A stretch of DNA of 64,000 bases, from the NCBI RefSeq assembly GCF_003122385.1, contig NZ_CP029255.1:4402001-4466000 (forward strand), read 5' to 3'. This DNA is from Flavobacterium crocinum (lineage in GTDB: Bacteria > Bacteroidota > Bacteroidia > Flavobacteriales > Flavobacteriaceae). Below the pieces are notes generated by a model, which saw only the letters and a list, made by a program, of their open reading frames with translations, had not been told where the DNA came from and searched no databases. The position numbers and the translations under genes are program-made. Below are positions 61,462 through 64,000 of the stretch, piece by piece; the first letter of the stretch is position 1, and each line of letters starts with the position of its first letter.

Positions 61462-62376
61462 TTACAGGCTTTTATAGTCTGGCAGCGTTGGTCTATTTTT
61501 TAATGAATCATTAATAATAGCCAAAACTCTTTCTCTTTCAGCTCCCATAAGTGGTAACCTTGGTGCACGTACGTATTCCGTTCCTAATCCTGTTCCCACT
61601 TCCGCTAATTTAATATTTTGAACCAATTGTGCATTGATATCCAATTCTAATAAAGGCAAAAACCAACGGTAAATCGTCAACGCTTCCTGAACTTTACCAG
61701 CTTTCGCTAATTTATAAATAGCAACTGTTTCTTCCGGAAAAGCATCTACAAGACCACCAACCCATCCGTCAGCTCCCATTAGTAAACTTTCTAATCCTAA
61801 AGTATCAACTCCTGTAAGGACTTTTAATCTGCTTCCAAAACGATTAATGATTCTGGTTACATTAGAAATGTCTCTTGTAGATTCTTTAACAGCCTGAATG
61901 TTATCCAGCTTTAAAAGTTCTTCAAACATATCTAAAGTTACCTCGATCTTATAATCAACCGGATTGTTGTAGATCATAATAGGTAAAGAAGTACTTTTTG
62001 CAACTTCTGTAAAATATTCAACGGTTTCGTAATCGGTCGCTTTATAACGCATTGGAGGCAACATCATTAAACCTCTTGCTCCATTAGCTTCAGCCTTGTT
62101 TGCTGCTTCAATAGCACCGCGCGTAGTTTGTTCTGCAATATTCATTATCACAGGAACCTTTCCACCAACTATACGAACTGTTTCAAGAATAAGGTCTTGT
62201 TTTTCTTCTTCTAAAAGTGTACTGGCTTCTCCTAAAGTTCCTCCAAGAATAACACCTTCTATTCCAGCATCTAATTGATAATTAAGGTTTTTTTCAAACA
62301 TTTTAAAATCTAAAGTGTCTTCAGCTGTAAAATTTGTGGTAACAGCTGGCATTACCCCTTTCCATTGAATATTCAT
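61462..62376 (-). CDS. DHDPS/NAL-family lyase, 1-pyrroline-4-hydroxy-2-carboxylate deaminase candidate
   Basis: This 304-aa class I aldolase-fold protein has the Schiff-base Lys164 in QAVKESTRDI, the catalytic Tyr136 in PIMIYNNPVDYK, and GGTLGEAST in place of the more common GTTGE. In hydroxyproline operons a DHDPS homologue hydrolyses and deaminates 1-pyrroline-4-hydroxy-2-carboxylate to 2-oxoglutarate semialdehyde; the neighbours support that role. It would be a second lysine-pathway DHDPS only if the operon context misled. It is the first gene of the operon, transcribed away from the AraC regulator, with a TACCTTTG element 24 nt upstream. Confidence -1.
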   Translation of the reverse strand: MNIQWKGVMPAVTTNFTAEDTLDFKMFEKNLNYQLDAGIEGVILGGTLGEASTLLEEEKQDLILETVRIVGGKVPVIMNIAEQTTRGAIEAANKAEANGARGLMMLPPMRYKATDYETVEYFTEVAKSTSLPIMIYNNPVDYKIEVTLDMFEELLKLDNIQAVKESTRDISNVTRIINRFGSRLKVLTGVDTLGLESLLMGADGWVGGLVDAFPEETVAIYKLAKAGKVQEALTIYRWFLPLLELDINAQLVQNIKLAEVGTGLGTEYVRAPRLPLMGAERERVLAIINDSLKNRPTLPDYKSL

Positions 62377-62399
62377 AATTTATTTGTTTTTATTTATTT

Positions 62400-62407
62400 C
62401 AAAGGTA
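62400..62407 (-). promoter_or_regulatory. -7 element (TACCTTTG) of the hydroxyproline operon
   Basis: This is a full match to TAnnTTTG, 24 nt upstream of the first operon gene. There is no -33 TTG at 19-20 nt; instead a run of seven C (minus strand) stands there. A -7-only promoter fits control by the divergent AraC-type activator. Confidence -1.
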
Positions 62408-62559
62408 TCAAGGGGGGGTAAAAATTTTATCTAGGAATATTATCAAAAACCTATACAATATTATCTCATTTGCAAGATTTTAACAAAAACTAGATTAATT
62501 TCAATTCATCTTTTACTAATTTTCATATCTTTCCGTAAAATATAAAAAATAACCAAGTA

Positions 62560-63414
62560 ATGAAAGTTTTTCCTTTTAAAATCCCAAAGTCAAGCGAAGA
62601 GGCATTTATCTATCAAGAAGACTGCGAAACTATTTTTTATGATAAATACCATCAGCACGAAGAAATTCAAATTAGTTATATAAAGAAAGGAGAAGGCAAA
62701 ATTTTAGTCGGAGATATGATTACCGAATATCAAAAAGGCGACATTATTATATTAGGAAGCAATTTACCGCACGTTTTTAAAAGCGACATTTCTGAAAGCA
62801 GAGGAATGTCGGTCATGCTTACGGTCTTTTTTACCGAAAATGGATTCGGAAAAGATTTTTTTAATTTACCGGAATTAAATGCTGTAGAACCTTTTTTTAC
62901 AGCTATTAAAAACGGAATACAAATTAGAGATGCCAAACCATCTATTATAAGGAAGTTTAAAAAGTTTAAAGAAGCCGATAAATACGATCGTTTTATTCTT
63001 TTAATGTCTATGTTAAAAGCCTTTAGCCAGTCTGATAAAAAACATCTCTCTAATTATGTTTTCAACAAACCTTTTACAGATGCTGAAGGGAAACGGATGC
63101 AGATGGTTTTTGATTTTGTCATGACGCATTATCAAAAAAACATCACTTTAGACGAAATTGCCCAAATTGCCAACATGACCAAAAATGCTTTCTGCAAATA
63201 TTTCAAAACCCGAACTAAAAAGACTTTTTTCCAGTTTTTGATTGAAATAAGAATTGAACATGCCGCAAAACTGCTTATCAAAAACAAGGAATTATCGATT
63301 ATTGAAATTTCGGAACTAAGCGGTTTTAACAACATTTCTAATTTCAACAGAAAATTCAAAGAGATTAAAAAGAAAACCCCTTTTGAGTTTAAAAGTTCCC
63401 TTATTAAGTCTTAG
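62560..63414 (+). CDS. AraC-family transcriptional regulator with N-terminal cupin
   Basis: This 284-aa protein has an N-terminal cupin-like sensor (about 10-110, YHQHEEIQISYIKKGEGKILVGD, GDIIILGSNLPHVF) and a C-terminal double HTH (about 190-280: ITLDEIAQIANMTKNAFCKYFK; ELSIIEISELSGFNNISNFNRKFKEIKKKTPFEF). It is divergent from the hydroxyproline operon with a 183-bp shared region, so it is the likely activator of that operon, responding to hydroxyproline or an intermediate (inference). It is the only complete plus-strand gene of the window. Confidence -1.
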   Translation: MKVFPFKIPKSSEEAFIYQEDCETIFYDKYHQHEEIQISYIKKGEGKILVGDMITEYQKGDIIILGSNLPHVFKSDISESRGMSVMLTVFFTENGFGKDFFNLPELNAVEPFFTAIKNGIQIRDAKPSIIRKFKKFKEADKYDRFILLMSMLKAFSQSDKKHLSNYVFNKPFTDAEGKRMQMVFDFVMTHYQKNITLDEIAQIANMTKNAFCKYFKTRTKKTFFQFLIEIRIEHAAKLLIKNKELSIIEISELSGFNNISNFNRKFKEIKKKTPFEFKSSLIKS

Positions 63415-63491
63415 CCTATTTTACTCCTTTTTAAGTAATATTCTATTATATAAGGATAATAAAAGTCTAGCTTCAATATCCTAAATCTGCA

Positions 63492-63499
63492 TACTTTTG
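63492..63499 (+). promoter_or_regulatory. -7 element (TACTTTTG) of the M1 peptidase gene
   Basis: This is a full match to the Bacteroidetes -7 consensus, 78 nt upstream of the ATG. A clear TTG at -33 is not seen. Confidence -1.
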
Positions 63500-63577
63500 A
63501 AAATGTACACTCTTTTTCTTAATGAAATAAGATTTTGAGTTCAGCTACATTTTCAAACATTTCAAACTTAAAATGCC

Positions 63578-64000
63578 ATGATTAGGAACTATTTAACTCT
63601 TGTTTTTTTGTGTTTTAATTTCATTTCTTTTGCCCAAAAAACAAAACCATACACACTGGCAGACACCTTAAGAGGCAGTTTAACTCCTGAAAGACAGTGG
63701 TGGGACGTACAACGTTATGATATTACTGTGAAACCTGATTATGACACTAAAATAATAGTAGGAAGCAACACTATAACGTATAAAACACTTAAAGAAAAGA
63801 GCAATACCAAAATGCAGATTGATTTGCAGAATCCTCTGGTTATTGATAGTGTTATTCAATCTGGGAAGAAATTAAGTTTTGCAAAGGAAAACGGTGTATG
63901 GTATATTAAAACGCCTAAATCTAAAATAAAATCCACCAGCAAAGTGGTTATTTTCTTTAGCGGAAAAGTTCATGAAGCCATAAAAGCGCCTTGGGATGGA
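63578..64000 (+). CDS. M1-family aminopeptidase, N-terminal part (cut by window edge)
   Basis: The frame is open from ATG 63578 to the window edge, giving 141 residues. It has a signal peptide (LVFLCFNFISFAQ) followed by WWDVQRYDITVKPDYDTK, IVGSNTITYK and LQNPLVIDSVIQSGK, the N-terminal beta-domain of M1 (aminopeptidase N-type) peptidases. The catalytic HExxH region is beyond the edge. It is close to the hydroxyproline/peptidase locus and on the same strand as the AraC gene, with a 163-nt gap. The family call from the N-terminal domain alone is fairly confident. Confidence -1.
   Translation, partial: MIRNYLTLVFLCFNFISFAQKTKPYTLADTLRGSLTPERQWWDVQRYDITVKPDYDTKIIVGSNTITYKTLKEKSNTKMQIDLQNPLVIDSVIQSGKKLSFAKENGVWYIKTPKSKIKSTSKVVIFFSGKVHEAIKAPWDG

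Overview
The window reads as chromosomal DNA of a Bacteroidota bacterium, very probably Flavobacterium. The evidence is an AT-rich sequence, SusC/SusD pairs, hybrid two-component regulators, promoters of the TAnnTTTG type, an rRNA operon ordered 16S-Ile-Ala-23S-5S, and palindromic repeats that I recognise as common in Flavobacterium genomes. No phage, integrase, transposase or CRISPR array is visible. Region 1 (about 1-37000, all on the minus strand) is a large polysaccharide utilization locus (PUL). In transcription order it holds a full hybrid two-component sensor (HTCS), SusC, SusD, an IPT/TIG surface glycan-binding lipoprotein, a PL38/alginate-lyase-like lipoprotein, a class-C beta-lactamase-fold hydrolase, a GH28-like protein, a DUF4861 lipoprotein, GH43, an unassigned beta-helix protein, an alpha/beta hydrolase and GH97. 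After a 570-bp gap come GH127, GH88, a sugar porter and an SDR dehydrogenase. A heparinase II/III-like lyase, a BNR_4 protein and a GH2 beta-galactosidase follow in separate small units. The start of a second HTCS lies at the left edge. The mix of unsaturated-uronyl chemistry (lyases, GH88, SDR) with neutral side-chain enzymes (arabinose, galactose, xylose or glucose) and no sulfatase points to an acidic plant polymer such as rhamnogalacturonan or arabinogalactan, or a similar exopolysaccharide. The exact substrate cannot be read from sequence. A 21-bp-period direct repeat lies upstream of both SusC and GH127 and is the best candidate for the HTCS operator. Region 2 (about 37000-44200) is a complete rRNA operon on the minus strand. 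It has three tandem promoters, visible pre-16S and pre-23S processing stems, tRNA-Ile(GAT), tRNA-Ala(TGC) and a strong terminator. REP-like elements lie on both sides, and a 37-A homopolymer lies beyond the 3' end. Region 3 (about 44200-64000) is mostly a peptide and hydroxyproline catabolic locus on the minus strand. A 4-hydroxyproline 2-epimerase, an FAD D-amino-acid oxidoreductase, a DHDPS-family deaminase/lyase and a ketoglutarate-semialdehyde-type dehydrogenase together make a full route from trans-4-hydroxy-L-proline to 2-oxoglutarate. They sit with a DPP-IV-like S9 peptidase, a DUF885 peptidase, an M61 peptidase and an amino-acid permease. A SusC/SusD pair without any CAZyme follows as a separate unit. 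A divergent AraC-family regulator is the likely controller. An isolated metallo-beta-lactamase-fold protein that has lost its metal ligands lies beside the rRNA operon, and an M1 aminopeptidase begins at the right edge. The closeness of an acidic plant-glycan PUL and a hydroxyproline-peptide locus suggests, without proving, a shared ecological target such as hydroxyproline-rich plant glycoproteins.
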